From positions 97,672-161,671 of the forward strand of contig NZ_JACRSW010000035.1 of NCBI RefSeq assembly GCF_014384965.1: a stretch of DNA of 64,000 nucleotides, in the 5' to 3' direction. Under the pieces are notes generated by a model. That model did no database searches, was not told the origin of the DNA, and saw only the letters and a list, made by a program, of their open reading frames with translations. A program made the translations under genes and the position numbers. The stretch comes from Jutongia hominis. GTDB taxonomy: Bacteria; Bacillota; Clostridia; Lachnospirales; Lachnospiraceae. Below, one piece after another: positions 51,473-61,058 of this stretch; positions within the stretch are counted from its first letter, which is position 1; each line of letters begins with the position of its first letter.

Positions 51473-52318
51473 TTATTCCAAACCGGAAATGTCAATCTCG
51501 CCATCGCAGATGACTGCTGCCGGTCCGGTCATCCAGACGGTATCTTCATTTTCATCATAATTCAGATACAGATCTCCGCCAAGCAGATGGACTGTGATCT
51601 CATGATCGGTCAGATCATTTAATACACAAGCTACAACCGTTGCACAGGTTCCCGTTCCACAGGCAAGCGTTTCACCGGAACCACGTTCCCATACACGCAT
51701 CTTAACTTCTTTACGGTTCAAAACCTGAACAAACTCTGTATTGACTCTGTCCGGGAATGCTTCATGCTTTTCAAAATGCGGTCCAAGTTGTTCTAATGGC
51801 AGCGAATCGGTATCGTCCACAAAGGTAACGGCATGTGGATTTCCCATTGAAACACAGGTAATATAATATTCTTTTCCATCCACAGTGATCGCTTCATTGA
51901 CACAGCGGTCTGTTCCGATCGTTACCGGAATCTGCTTTGGTTCAAGAATCGGTGCTCCCATATTAACTTTTACCAATACCACTTTTCCATCTTCGATCGT
52001 AAGATCCAGATACTTGATCCCGCCTTTTGTCTCGATTGAAATCTTGTCTTTATCGGTCAATCCATACTCGTATACATATTTTGCAATGCAACGGACACCA
52101 TTGCCACACATTTTTCCTTCCGAACCATCTGCATTATACATTGCCATTCGGAAATCTGCTACTTTGGACGGACAGATCAGGATCAAACCATCCGATCCGA
52201 TGCCAAAATGTCTGTCACTTACATATATTGCAACCTTCTCAGGATTTTTTACCATCTTTTCCATACAATTTACATAAATATAATCATTTCCACAACCATG
52301 CATTTTTGTAAATTTCAT
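51473..52318 (-). CDS. dapF: Diaminopimelate epimerase
   Basis: A 281-residue two-cysteine epimerase that turns LL- into meso-diaminopimelate. MHGCGNDYIYVNC, MCGNGVRCIAKYVYE (first Cys) and ACGTGTCATVVA (second Cys) are intact. Its presence with ddh means two routes to meso-DAP. The leader is unusual: immediately upstream lie three 122-bp hairpin repeats and a unit with conserved TATAAT boxes that would direct a long structured leader into this gene. Confidence 0.95.
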   Translation of the reverse strand: MKFTKMHGCGNDYIYVNCMEKMVKNPEKVAIYVSDRHFGIGSDGLILICPSKVADFRMAMYNADGSEGKMCGNGVRCIAKYVYEYGLTDKDKISIETKGGIKYLDLTIEDGKVVLVKVNMGAPILEPKQIPVTIGTDRCVNEAITVDGKEYYITCVSMGNPHAVTFVDDTDSLPLEQLGPHFEKHEAFPDRVNTEFVQVLNRKEVKMRVWERGSGETLACGTGTCATVVACVLNDLTDHEITVHLLGGDLYLNYDENEDTVWMTGPAAVICDGEIDISGLE

Positions 52319-52369
52319 ATGCTGCCTCCTTTTTGCTGTTTATATTTTATTTTTAATTAATTTTTAAAT

Positions 52370-52735
52370 AATCAGACTCGCAAATCCGCTCTTCCAGAGC
52401 TCTCGTTTTTGCTTCGCAAAAACATTTGCTCGTTGAAACATGCATGAAAAGGAAATGCCTGCTTCGCAGTCGCTCCCTTTTCTTTTGCCACAATCAGACT
52501 CGCAAATTCGCTCTTCCAGAGCTCTCGTTTTTGCTTCGCAAAAACATTTGCTCGTTGAAACATGCATGAAAAGGAAATGCCTGCTTCGCAGTCGCTCCCT
52601 TTTCTTTTGCCACAATCAGACTCGCAAATCCGCTCTTACAGAGCTCTCGTTTTTGCTTCGCAAAAACATTTGCTCGTTGAAACATGCATGAAAAGGAAAT
52701 GCCTGCTTCGCAGTCGCTCCCTTTTCTTTTGCATG
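52370..52735. repeat. Three tandem 122-bp hairpin-rich repeats (unit A)
   Basis: Near-identical units begin at 52370, 52492 and 52614. Each contains short perfect stems: GCTCT/AGAGC, GTTTTTGC/GCAAAAAC with loop TTC, and CTGC/GCAG with loop TTC. Copies differ at a few loop bases only. Related units lie inverted at 58154-58391. Open frames in several directions through them, beginning MHEKEMPASQSL or similar, are by-products of the repeats. Confidence 0.9.
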
Positions 52736-52860
52736 TTTCATTATATCATGAATTCGCAACACAAGAGAGCTTGCTTTCTTGTGCAGAATTCATGAACGAC
52801 AAAATCTTCAAGCACAAAGTGCGTCAGATGCGAAGCATCTGGATTTTGGAGTTATTATAC
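52736..52860 (-). repeat. Unit B of the hairpin repeat, upstream of dapF
   Basis: Reading left (towards dapF): TATAATAACTCC (TATAAT at 52854-52859), hairpins AGATGC/GCATCT and GCAC/GTGC, a large hairpin with CATGAATTC/GAATTCATG ends, then a second TATAAT at 52740-52745. The same order, with compensatory changes in the stems and the same 114-bp distance between TATAAT boxes, is found in the inverted copy at 58010-58153. Probably promoter plus structured leader. Confidence 0.7.
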
Positions 52861-52890
52861 CATATCCCAATAATCTTTGATACCCTGTCA

Positions 52891-52919
52891 TTGCATTTTG
52901 CTCTTTTCCCTTTTACAAT
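52891..52919 (+). promoter_or_regulatory. Promoter of the glycosyltransferase gene
   Basis: TTGCAT (52891-52896), 17-base spacer, TACAAT (52914-52919), followed by GGGAGG before the ATG at 52944. Confidence 0.55.
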
Positions 52920-52943
52920 AGATACATATGGGAGGTTCGATTT

Positions 52944-54128
52944 ATGCGTTCAAAAATTGTACTTATGACCGGAGGTACGGAAACTCTGGATTTCTTTTCA
53001 CGACAAATGCAAAATACATTCGTTCAGGCAGGATATAAAATCTTTCTTTTTGACCAGCGTTATGAAGAAGAAAGTGCCCAAAAACTAGCTTCTTTTGCCG
53101 GAATATCCGATACAGTCCTGATCACATTCAATTTTGAAGGATTACAAATGAGTCCCTGTCTGTACGATCCACTCAACCGACTCTTTTGGGATTCCCATGA
53201 TGTAATCTGTATTAATATTGCTGTTGACCATCCTTTTTATTATCCTGAAGTGATCGAGATTCATCCAAACCGTTTCTATCAGGTATCGATCGACAGATTG
53301 CATCGTGCGTATCTGAAAAATTATTATCCACAGATCCACAGTGATCTTTTCCTGCCACTTGCAGGTACTTCTCTTTATCCGGATGGTTCTTACCCTTCTT
53401 TTGAAGACAGAACATACGATGTTGTCTTTACCGGCAATTTCACTCCGAAAGAAGAATTCGACCAGTATATCGACCGCCTTGGAGAAGAATATGCTGTCTT
53501 TTACCGCAGTATGCTGACAGAATTGATACAAAATCCTCAATTAGCAGATGATGCGGTTATGGAAGCACATCTGCATCGGGAATTTCCGGATGCTTCCAAC
53601 GAAGAAATCCGGAAAACAATCGCCAATATGATCTTTATTGACGCTTACATCCGCTTTTATTTTCGTGAAAAAATCATAAAAACCTTAGTCGATCATAAGA
53701 TCAACGTACATTGTGTCGGTAAAGGCTGGAATCGTTTACAATGCAAACATCCCGAATATCTGACATTTGAAGAAGGGCAATTATCAAAAGGATGTCTGGA
53801 ACGGATCGCAAATGCAAAGATTTCGCTTAACATCATGCCATGGTTTAAAGACGGTGCACATGACCGTGTTTTTAATTCTATGGCAAACGGTGCTGTCTGT
53901 GTTACAGATACAAACCGCTATCTTTGCTGCGAACTGACTGATCGGGAAAATGTCATTTTTTATGATCTGAGTAACATAGAGGCATTACCGGATCTTGTAA
54001 ATTCCATCCTGCAAAACCCAAAAAGGGCAAAAAAAATCGCCCGGAATGCTTACACATTAACAATGCGAAAGCACACCTGGGCAAACCGTGCTAATGATCT
54101 GCTTCGCTTTATCCACACGCTTTCCTGA
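52944..54128 (+). CDS. CgeB-like glycosyltransferase
   Basis: A 394-residue soluble protein. The C-terminal third (CLERIANAKISLNIMPWFKD, AHDRVFNSMANGAVCVTDTN) matches the glycosyl-transferase family 1-type domain found in CgeB/spore-protein and related enzymes. The N-terminal half forms a Rossmann-like domain. Similar proteins glycosylate surface or flagellar proteins; the acceptor is unknown. It is divergent from dapF across the hairpin repeats and convergent with ruvB. Confidence 0.7.
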   Translation: MRSKIVLMTGGTETLDFFSRQMQNTFVQAGYKIFLFDQRYEEESAQKLASFAGISDTVLITFNFEGLQMSPCLYDPLNRLFWDSHDVICINIAVDHPFYYPEVIEIHPNRFYQVSIDRLHRAYLKNYYPQIHSDLFLPLAGTSLYPDGSYPSFEDRTYDVVFTGNFTPKEEFDQYIDRLGEEYAVFYRSMLTELIQNPQLADDAVMEAHLHREFPDASNEEIRKTIANMIFIDAYIRFYFREKIIKTLVDHKINVHCVGKGWNRLQCKHPEYLTFEEGQLSKGCLERIANAKISLNIMPWFKDGAHDRVFNSMANGAVCVTDTNRYLCCELTDRENVIFYDLSNIEALPDLVNSILQNPKRAKKIARNAYTLTMRKHTWANRANDLLRFIHTLS

Positions 54129-54171
54129 AAGCCGATGCAAAATCCACAAAAAACAACCTTTTTATAGTATT

Positions 54172-55170
54172 TTATTCTTGTGGCTGCAGTCCAAAATGAT
54201 GATAGGCTGCGTCCGATACCATTCGTCCTCTTGGTGTTCTAAGGAGTAATCCATTTTGAACAAGATATGGTTCATATACATCTTCTAATGTTCCTGCATC
54301 TTCACCGATCGCAACAGCAAGCGATTCGATACCAACCGGACCACCGCCATAGCTTTCGATCATCGTTGTAATGATCTTGCGGTCGGTCCTGTCTAAACCA
54401 AGACGGTCTACTTCTAACAAATTTAATGCGAAATCAGCTACTTCTTTTGTAATCTTTCCATCATACTTGATCTGTGCAAAATCACGTACTCTTTTTAAGA
54501 AACGATTGGCTAGACGAGGTGTTCCTCTGGAACGACGTGCCATTTCCATTGCTCCTTCTTTATCAATATCCACCTGTAAAATCTTAGCGGAATTCTCAAT
54601 GATACAACACAACTCTTCCGGGCTGTAGAACTCTAACCGGTTGACAACCCCAAAACGGTCTCTTAACGGTGCGGAAAGCATACCGGCTCTTGTTGTTGCT
54701 CCAACCAGTGTAAAATGTGGCAGATCAAAACGAATCGAACGTGCTGCTGTTCCTTTTCCGATCACAACATCGATCACATAATCTTCCATTGCAGGATACA
54801 ATACTTCTTCTACCTGTCTTGGCAGACGATGTATTTCATCCACAAAAAGGATATCACCATCTTTTAAATTATTTAAAATAGCAGCCATCTCTCCTGGTTT
54901 TTCAATAGCCGGTCCGGCTGTCACTTTCAAATTAACACCCATTTCATTTGCTATGATCCCGGCAAGGGTTGTCTTTCCAAGTCCCGGAGGACCATATAAA
55001 AGAACATGATCTAACGATTCCTGTCTTTGTTTTGCTGCTTCAATATACACTTTCAGATTGTCTTTTACTTTCTTCTGACCAATATAATCTTTTAGATATT
55101 GTGGTCTGAGTCCTGTCTCTATCTTTTCATCTTCCTGTGTAAATTCTGTTGTTATCATTCTTTTTGCCAT
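54172..55170 (-). CDS. ruvB: Holliday junction branch migration ATPase RuvB
   Basis: A 332-residue AAA+ motor. [20 protein letters not shown] (Walker A), [20 protein letters not shown] (Walker B), [20 protein letters not shown] (sensor and arginine finger) and a C-terminal winged helix. It drives branch migration with RuvA, encoded 17 bp upstream. Confidence 0.97.
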   Translation of the reverse strand: MAKRMITTEFTQEDEKIETGLRPQYLKDYIGQKKVKDNLKVYIEAAKQRQESLDHVLLYGPPGLGKTTLAGIIANEMGVNLKVTAGPAIEKPGEMAAILNNLKDGDILFVDEIHRLPRQVEEVLYPAMEDYVIDVVIGKGTAARSIRFDLPHFTLVGATTRAGMLSAPLRDRFGVVNRLEFYSPEELCCIIENSAKILQVDIDKEGAMEMARRSRGTPRLANRFLKRVRDFAQIKYDGKITKEVADFALNLLEVDRLGLDRTDRKIITTMIESYGGGPVGIESLAVAIGEDAGTLEDVYEPYLVQNGLLLRTPRGRMVSDAAYHHFGLQPQE

Positions 55171-55187
55171 CTATGATTCCTCAAATC

Positions 55188-55808
55188 TTATAAATTCTTT
55201 AAGCTTTGTTTCAATAATTCATCCACTTCCAAAGGTATTGTCATATCGACAGCACGTACTGCTTTGGTCGCATCCGTCTTTGGATAGCCGAGAACCACCA
55301 AAGCTTCTATCGCATCTTTTATTACACTGTTTTGTTCTTTTGATGTATCTGCTGAAATAATCACATCACCACTGTCATTTCCAATATCTCCGGTAAACAG
55401 ATCATCCAGACTAAGCTTATCTTTTAATTCCAGAATCAGTTTTCCGGCAGTTTTAGGACCGATTCCGGGTACTTTTGAAATTGCTTTCGCATCATCTGCC
55501 ATCACGGCATATTTCAGATCATACGCACCCATCACACCAAGTATTGACAGTGCTGCTTTTGGTCCGATTCCATTTACTGTGATCAACAGTTTAAAGACTT
55601 CGAGATCTTCCTGCGTCAAAAAACCAAAAAGCTGCATCGCATCTTCTCTAACATTCAGATAGGTATAAACCGTCAGTTCTTCTCCGATCGAAGGTAGTTC
55701 CTGCATAAAAGAACCCGGGATAAAAATAGCAAATCCCATTCCCTGATGTTCTAATACAATCTCTCCTTCTGATATCTGTGCTAAGGTTCCTTTGATAAAA
55801 CGAATCAT
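55188..55808 (-). CDS. ruvA: Holliday junction-binding protein RuvA
   Basis: A 206-residue protein: N-terminal OB fold (MIRFIKGTLAQISEGEIVLE), helix-hairpin-helix motifs (LITVNGIGPKAALSIL, ISKVPGIGPKTAGKLILELK) that grip the junction, and the C-terminal RuvB-binding helix bundle (ALVVLGYPKTDATKAV). Normal length. Confidence 0.97.
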   Translation of the reverse strand: MIRFIKGTLAQISEGEIVLEHQGMGFAIFIPGSFMQELPSIGEELTVYTYLNVREDAMQLFGFLTQEDLEVFKLLITVNGIGPKAALSILGVMGAYDLKYAVMADDAKAISKVPGIGPKTAGKLILELKDKLSLDDLFTGDIGNDSGDVIISADTSKEQNSVIKDAIEALVVLGYPKTDATKAVRAVDMTIPLEVDELLKQSLKNL

Positions 55809-55901
55809 CTTTTCCTCCAGTTGTTTCTAATGTACTCCTAAAATCTTCTGATTCATAATCCTGCCAAAAAATTCGGTTCAAGAAGATACCACAAGTACAT
55901 T

Positions 55902-56156
55902 CTATTCATCAGGAAGCCGGCTAAACGTTCCGTTCACTTTGCCAAGCCATCCTTCATCAATAAATTTTACCACAATATATGGATGAATCCCCAGTTCTTC
56001 CGCAATCTGTAATGCGTTGCTGTTTGGATACAGCTTCAAATATTGCACGATATCATCTAACTGGTTTTCATCTTCTTTTCTACAATCATTGCAACACATG
56101 GTTCTGATCTTTGATTTGAATACTTTATGACAGTGTTTACAGACATTGGTATACAT
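55902..56156 (-). CDS. YvyF-like flagellar-operon protein
   Basis: An 84-residue protein with an N-terminal zinc ribbon (C6, C9, C22, C25) and a C-terminal winged HTH (IVQYLKLYPNSNALQIAEEL, GIHPYIVVKFIDEGWL). The layout matches the flagellar operon protein family of Firmicutes (YvyF of Bacillus), thought to regulate flagellin synthesis. Here it stands between ruvA and cls, away from flagellar genes, so the exact role is open. Confidence 0.7.
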   Translation of the reverse strand: MYTNVCKHCHKVFKSKIRTMCCNDCRKEDENQLDDIVQYLKLYPNSNALQIAEELGIHPYIVVKFIDEGWLGKVNGTFSRLPDE

Positions 56157-56176
56157 AATAAGACTCTCCTCCTATA

Positions 56177-57877
56177 TCAGAATAACGTTGAAAAAAGATT
56201 TAAGATTGGCTGGATCAGCTTCCAGCGTCTTGGTCTGTGCTTCCAGCTTTCATAACTGATCTCTTCACAGGTTTCAAATAAATAGGCAAAGTCCTGACGG
56301 ATATCCTCTTGTATCTTCTTACCTGACATCCATACACCGTTTTCGTAATGCAGATAGAAACTGCGGTAATCCATGTTGATTGTTCCAACGATTGCAGCAT
56401 TTTCCGACAAAATCTGCTTTGCATGGATAAATCCCGGTGTATATTCATAAATACGAATACCTTCTCTGAGCAAAATACCGTAATTATAGTTTGTTAATAA
56501 TTTCGCATATTTTTTATCAGGAATATATGGTGTCAGAATACGCACATCCACCCCGCGATGAACTGCCTCAATCAGACTTTGCTGCATATAATCTTCTAAT
56601 ACCAGATAAGGTGTTGTAATATAGAGATATTCGTCTGCAAATGTGATCATCTGGTTATAGACACTTTCAATCGAATTATTCGGATTGAACGCCGGCCCGT
56701 CTGCAATCACCTGACAATATGTGTCACCGGCTTTGTCAGGCAGTTTCTTATATCGCAAATAATCAATATGTTCTTTCTCAAATGCACTTGCTTCCCACAT
56801 TTGCAAAAAAACAACCGTAAGATTCCATACAGCTTCTCCTTTTAACCGTACGCCGGTATCTTTCCAGACTCCAAAGCGTTCGATAAGATTTGCATATTCA
56901 TCTGCAAGATTAAATCCACCGGTAAAACCAACTTCGCCATCCACGACCAGTATTTTCTGGTGCGAACGATAATTCATATATAATTCACCGGTATATTTAT
57001 GGATCGGATTAAACACACGTACTTCCATTCCTTCATGTTCAAGAATCTGCTTAAAAAACTTTTGCGTACGGATTGCAGCGCCAAAGTCATCATATAAAAA
57101 CTTAACTTCCACTCCTTCTTCCAGTTTTCTTTTTAAGATCTTGTGGATCTGATCCCATAAAGCACCTTCTGCTACAATAAAAAAATCAATAAAAATATAT
57201 TCTTTCGCCTGTTCTAAAGCTCCTATTATATCTTCAAACGCATCTTCCCCCATAGGATAGTATTTTACATCATTTCCTGCTGTTAAAGGGAAGCCCTCGC
57301 TTATCATATATTTGACCATTCTTCCGGCTACCGGATGTTTCTCAACATATTCTTCTGCTATCTTTCCATCCTGTATCAGAAAATTCTGTCCATATGAGAT
57401 CTGGCGCAATATGTGTTCATCAAGCTGCTTTTTCTTACCGCCTTCACGTCCCCACAGATAATAAAGTACAAAACCTGAGATTGGCAAAAGTAATACGATC
57501 GATATCCATGCGATCCGAAATGATGGACTTTGCTTTTTATTTACCAGTGTAACAATTGCAATAATTGAACACAATTCCAATATAAAATAAAAATAAACCG
57601 TAATGCTCCTTAGCAGAAACGGCAGAATAAGAATCAATAAAATCTGTAACAGAACGATCAATGCGGTAACGACTACACGCAATAAACCACTCAGATTATT
57701 TTGTACACGTCCTTTTAAACCTTTCAAATAGCTTTTCTTTGCTCTGGACTCCGTATCAAAATAATTATCCGTTCCTTTGCTTTTATTCTTTTTATCCCAT
57801 TTTTCATATGCAGCATCTGTTCCGAACTTTTTCTCCCACTTTTCATGTGCATAATCCACTACCATCTTTTTTTCCAT
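56177..57877 (-). CDS. cls: Cardiolipin synthase, PLD type
   Basis: A 566-residue enzyme that joins two phosphatidylglycerols. After a basic N-terminus there are two or three membrane spans (about residues 65-145, with the PLDNT-like LWGREGGKKK region after them) and two PLD domains. The first HKD motif is intact (H306, K308, D313: HQKILVVD). In the second, HAKQILSE, the aspartate position is E492. The His and Lys are kept, so activity is likely. Its 5' side adjoins the inverted hairpin repeat. Confidence 0.88.
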   Translation of the reverse strand: MEKKMVVDYAHEKWEKKFGTDAAYEKWDKKNKSKGTDNYFDTESRAKKSYLKGLKGRVQNNLSGLLRVVVTALIVLLQILLILILPFLLRSITVYFYFILELCSIIAIVTLVNKKQSPSFRIAWISIVLLLPISGFVLYYLWGREGGKKKQLDEHILRQISYGQNFLIQDGKIAEEYVEKHPVAGRMVKYMISEGFPLTAGNDVKYYPMGEDAFEDIIGALEQAKEYIFIDFFIVAEGALWDQIHKILKRKLEEGVEVKFLYDDFGAAIRTQKFFKQILEHEGMEVRVFNPIHKYTGELYMNYRSHQKILVVDGEVGFTGGFNLADEYANLIERFGVWKDTGVRLKGEAVWNLTVVFLQMWEASAFEKEHIDYLRYKKLPDKAGDTYCQVIADGPAFNPNNSIESVYNQMITFADEYLYITTPYLVLEDYMQQSLIEAVHRGVDVRILTPYIPDKKYAKLLTNYNYGILLREGIRIYEYTPGFIHAKQILSENAAIVGTINMDYRSFYLHYENGVWMSGKKIQEDIRQDFAYLFETCEEISYESWKHRPRRWKLIQPILNLFSTLF

Positions 57878-58009
57878 CCAATCATCCTTTCAATATCAAA
57901 TCATGGATTTCTTCTTTTTATCCACTTTTTTCGGTTGTTTGGAATACTCCCGTATTCAAAGCACTAGTACAAATTATATCTCATTGTTTCCGGTAAAGCA
58001 AGCTTTCCT

Positions 58010-58153
58010 GGATTTCGACTTGACGATATAATAACTCCAAAATCCAAGCATTACATGCTTGACGCACTTCGTGCTTAATGATTTTGTTGTTCATGAATTC
58101 TGCACAAGAAAACAAGCTTTCTTGTGTTTCGAATTCATGATATAATGAAACAT
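58010..58153 (+). repeat. Unit B of the hairpin repeat, upstream of the exonuclease gene
   Basis: Inverted relative to the copy at 52736-52860. Reading right: TATAATAACTCC (TATAAT at 58027-58032), hairpins AAGCAT/ATGCTT and GCAC/GTGC, the large hairpin ending in CATGAATTC/GAATTCATG, and a second TATAAT at 58141-58146. Stems are conserved although sequences differ from the other copy. Confidence 0.7.
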
Positions 58154-58391
58154 GCAAAAGAAAAGGAAGCGACTGCGAAGCAGGCATTTCCTTTTCATGC
58201 ATGTTTCAACGAGCAAAATTTCTGCGAAGCAGAAAGAGAAGCTCTGCAAGAGCGATTTTGCGAGTCTGACTGTGGCAAAAGAAAAGCAAGTGACAACAAA
58301 GCAGGCATTTCCTTTTCATGCATGTTTCAACGAGCAAAATTTCTGCGAAGCAGAAAGAGAAGCTCTGCAAGAGCGATTTTGCGAGTCTGAC
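58154..58391 (+). repeat. Two tandem 121-bp units of the hairpin repeat (unit A)
   Basis: Units begin at 58154 and 58275. Each includes TTTCTGC/GCAGAAA with loop GAA and GCTCT/AGAGC. Compared with the left copies, TTTTTGC/GCAAAAA has become TTTCTGC/GCAGAAA, a T-A to C-G pair change. In the second unit one stem has decayed (CTGC to CAAC). The array ends GCGAGTCTGA 26 bp before the exonuclease start codon. Confidence 0.85.
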
Positions 58392-58416
58392 CAGCACAAA
58401 AAAAAAGGAGAACACT

Positions 58417-59712
58417 ATGCAGACAATTATCAGCCCCATTCCGGATCCGGTCTTTTCCTATCCATTCTTTCACAATACCCAAAAGACTGCCTTTTTTGAT
58501 ATTGAAACGACCGGACTGTCTCCAAAAGCTTCTTCTCTTTACCTGATCGGTATGATGTATTTTAATCAGGAAGAGGAACACTGGGAACTTTGCCAATGGT
58601 TTGCTGACGATTATCAAAGTGAGCCTTTGCTATTAGAAAGCTTCTTTCAGAAACTCGAACAATATTCTTATCTGTATCATTTTAATGGTCAGACATTTGA
58701 TATTCCTTATATATTAAAAAAGTGTGAAAAGCATTCGATCACACCAAGCGATCATTGTATGCAGATTCTTTCTGATACCGCATCTCTTTTTTCAATCGAC
58801 TTATTAAAAAAGATCCGTCCTCTCAAAAAATGTCTCGGACTGGCTCGCTGTAATCAGACTTCTGTTGAAAAATGGCTGGGGATTCAAAGAGAAGATACTT
58901 TTTCCGGTGGCGACCTGATATCGGTTTATTCCGAGTATATGCAAAAAAAAATCTTAAACCCACAAAAAGCAGATTCCTTAAAAGAACTGCTTCTATTACA
59001 TAATCATGATGATATTGCAATGATGTTAAATGTATGCAGCCTGCTTCTTTATTCCGATCTTTTTGATCCGGAAAAATATACTGATATCCTCGTTTGTAAA
59101 AGACATTCTGACAGAGACCTGCCAATACCAACGACATTCTCTGATTCCCAAAACGATCAAAACAATTCTAATTTACAAAAGACCGGTTACCAGCTTGAGC
59201 AGACTGACACAACGGTTACACTTACCTTTTTACTGAAATTTTCTTTTCCTAAAAAAGTAAGTATGTCTGTGTGTTATCCTGAAAGTAATGTACTCTCTTT
59301 ACAACAACAGGCAAATCTGCTCATAAATAACGATCAATTAAGCCTCACAATACCTATTATAACAGATTCGTTAAAATTCTTCTTTCCGAACTACAAAGAA
59401 TATTATTACCTGATCAAAGAAGATATGGCAATTCACAAGAGTGTAGCGAAATTCGTCGATCCGTCTTTCCGTAAAAGAGCAACAAAAGCAACCTGTTATA
59501 CTCATCAAAACGGTATTTTTATACCAAGTCTGGCGGTTCAAAAAAAATCAAAAAAAGAAGAGAGTTCAAATAACTTCTCTCCCCTTTTTCAAAAAGAATA
59601 TCAGGATAAGCTTGCGTTCTTTCGCTTACCGGAAGAAAAAGAAAGCGATACTTTCTGGCATTCTTTGCTGCTTCATGAACTTCCATTCTTTGCAAAAGCA
59701 GAATGCATTTAA
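58417..59712 (+). CDS. RNase H-like exonuclease, YprB type
   Basis: A 431-residue protein. The first 190 residues are a YprB-type RNase H-like 3'-5' exonuclease: TAFFDIETTGLSPKASSLYL (first acidic pair), YHFNGQTFDIPYILKK and LLLHNHDDIAMM (last acidic pair). The C-terminal 200 residues are a beta-rich region of unknown role, found in related clostridial proteins. The ATG at 58417 is chosen for AAGGAG; longer frames run into the repeats. It probably acts on DNA or RNA ends in the cytosol. Confidence 0.75.
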   Translation: MQTIISPIPDPVFSYPFFHNTQKTAFFDIETTGLSPKASSLYLIGMMYFNQEEEHWELCQWFADDYQSEPLLLESFFQKLEQYSYLYHFNGQTFDIPYILKKCEKHSITPSDHCMQILSDTASLFSIDLLKKIRPLKKCLGLARCNQTSVEKWLGIQREDTFSGGDLISVYSEYMQKKILNPQKADSLKELLLLHNHDDIAMMLNVCSLLLYSDLFDPEKYTDILVCKRHSDRDLPIPTTFSDSQNDQNNSNLQKTGYQLEQTDTTVTLTFLLKFSFPKKVSMSVCYPESNVLSLQQQANLLINNDQLSLTIPIITDSLKFFFPNYKEYYYLIKEDMAIHKSVAKFVDPSFRKRATKATCYTHQNGIFIPSLAVQKKSKKEESSNNFSPLFQKEYQDKLAFFRLPEEKESDTFWHSLLLHELPFFAKAECI

Positions 59713-59713
59713 A

Positions 59714-60232
59714 TTATAATTTTTCAGGTTCCGGATATTCTACACCAAAGGTCTCAACGGTTACTTTATTCATTACTTTTGGTACAACCGGTGCATCCAT
59801 GTAATCGGTTTCCGTCATTGCGATCTTATCTACGACATCCATTCCTTCTGTTACTTTACCAAATGCTGCATAAGCACCATCAAGATGTGGTGCATCTTTA
59901 TGCATGATAAAGAATTGCGATCCTGCTGAATCCGGCATTTGGGAACGTGCCATAGAAAGAACTCCTTCTGTATGACGAAGATTATTTTCAAAGCCGTTCT
60001 GTGCAAATTCTCCCTTGATCGAATATCCGGGTCCTCCGGTTCCTACTCCGTCAGGATCACCGCCCTGGATCATAAAACCAGCAATCACACGATGAAAGAT
60101 CACACCATCATAAAAACCTTTTTGAACCAATGAAATAAAATTGTTGACAGAGTTTGGTGCGATTTCAGGATATAATTCCGCTTTGATCACACCTTCTGTT
60201 GTTTCAAATGTTACAATTGGATTTTGTACCAT
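59714..60232 (-). CDS. Cyclophilin-type peptidyl-prolyl isomerase
   Basis: A 172-residue cytosolic cyclophilin: FHRVIAGFMIQGGDPDGVGT (catalytic Arg), GVLSMARSQMPDSAGSQFFI and HLDGAYAAFGKVTEGMDVVD. It speeds Xaa-Pro isomerisation in protein folding. ATG 60232 is chosen because GGAGGTAGTT lies upstream. It ends one base after the exonuclease stop on the opposite strand, so the two genes converge with no spacer. Confidence 0.93.
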   Translation of the reverse strand: MVQNPIVTFETTEGVIKAELYPEIAPNSVNNFISLVQKGFYDGVIFHRVIAGFMIQGGDPDGVGTGGPGYSIKGEFAQNGFENNLRHTEGVLSMARSQMPDSAGSQFFIMHKDAPHLDGAYAAFGKVTEGMDVVDKIAMTETDYMDAPVVPKVMNKVTVETFGVEYPEPEKL

Positions 60233-60368
60233 AACTACCTCCATATCACTTAGAATAGTAAAGCTATTCTTTTTATTTTTTTATTATAGCAAATCAGAAT
60301 GTATTCTGTAAACAAGTGCTGTCTCTGTTTACTGTCTACCACTTCTTTGATCTACTTTCTACTTTCTT

Positions 60369-60767
60369 TTACTGTTCCTCTAAAATCTCCCCTAATGCCA
60401 TAACAGCATTGCGGACACAATCCGGACATTCACATAAAGGCTTTCCACTCTCGAGTCCTTTTAGATCTTTACAGATTGTTGCGCCACTCTTTGCCTGAAA
60501 GCGATTCACAAGTTCTTTTGCATAAAGCATAGTTCCCTGACCATCTGTCAACATTCCAGATACCATGACAGCACCGATTAACGCACCACATGTACTTTCA
60601 AGGCACCCCATTCCTGCTGCAAAACCGGCTGTCAGTTTCATAATTTCCTGTTCCTCCATTGGAATCTTGTCTTCAAATACTTTTAAAACTGATTGTGTAC
60701 AATTACAGACTCCTGTTGCCTTTAACTTTGCTGCCTGATCTGCTCTTTCCTGTATATTCATAGCCAT
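60369..60767 (-). CDS. C_GCAxxG_C_C-family protein
   Basis: A 132-residue protein with the family's cysteine pattern: VCNCTQSVL near residue 21, GMGCLESTCGALIGAVMV in the centre and CECPDCVRNA near the end. These small proteins of anaerobes probably bind a metal or a redox centre; the function is unknown. A GAGG ribosome site precedes the first ATG. Single gene. Confidence 0.8.
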   Translation of the reverse strand: MAMNIQERADQAAKLKATGVCNCTQSVLKVFEDKIPMEEQEIMKLTAGFAAGMGCLESTCGALIGAVMVSGMLTDGQGTMLYAKELVNRFQAKSGATICKDLKGLESGKPLCECPDCVRNAVMALGEILEEQ

Positions 60768-61058
60768 ACGATTTCCTCTTTTCTATGTATTGTAATTATT
60801 TTCTTTTGTCTGCTAAGACTTTTTTCCTGTTAAGTATAACACATTTTTTGTCCTTTGTTTTATTCTCCACTTGACAATTGCCAAAATATTCAAGATAATA
60901 TAAAAGTTAGTTCTCTAATTATTTGATTTCTAATTATTTATTCCTATCTGTAAATCAAATACTTTTTACAATTGCAAAAAGGAAATGCATGTTCTGATAA
61001 ACTGATGATCATGCACTATTTTATTTTCCATTCAAAAATGCAGAAAAGAGGTTTCCTT

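Noticed and set aside
52370..52735. CRISPR array
   Set aside because: The 122-bp units are contiguous near-identical copies without variable spacers, and no cas gene is present.
52364..52968. Several frames in both directions starting MHEKEMPASQSL or MFQRANVFAKQK
   Set aside because: They are created by the 122-bp repeats, appear in multiple frames and strands, and lack their own ribosome sites. The same applies to those at 57981-58499.
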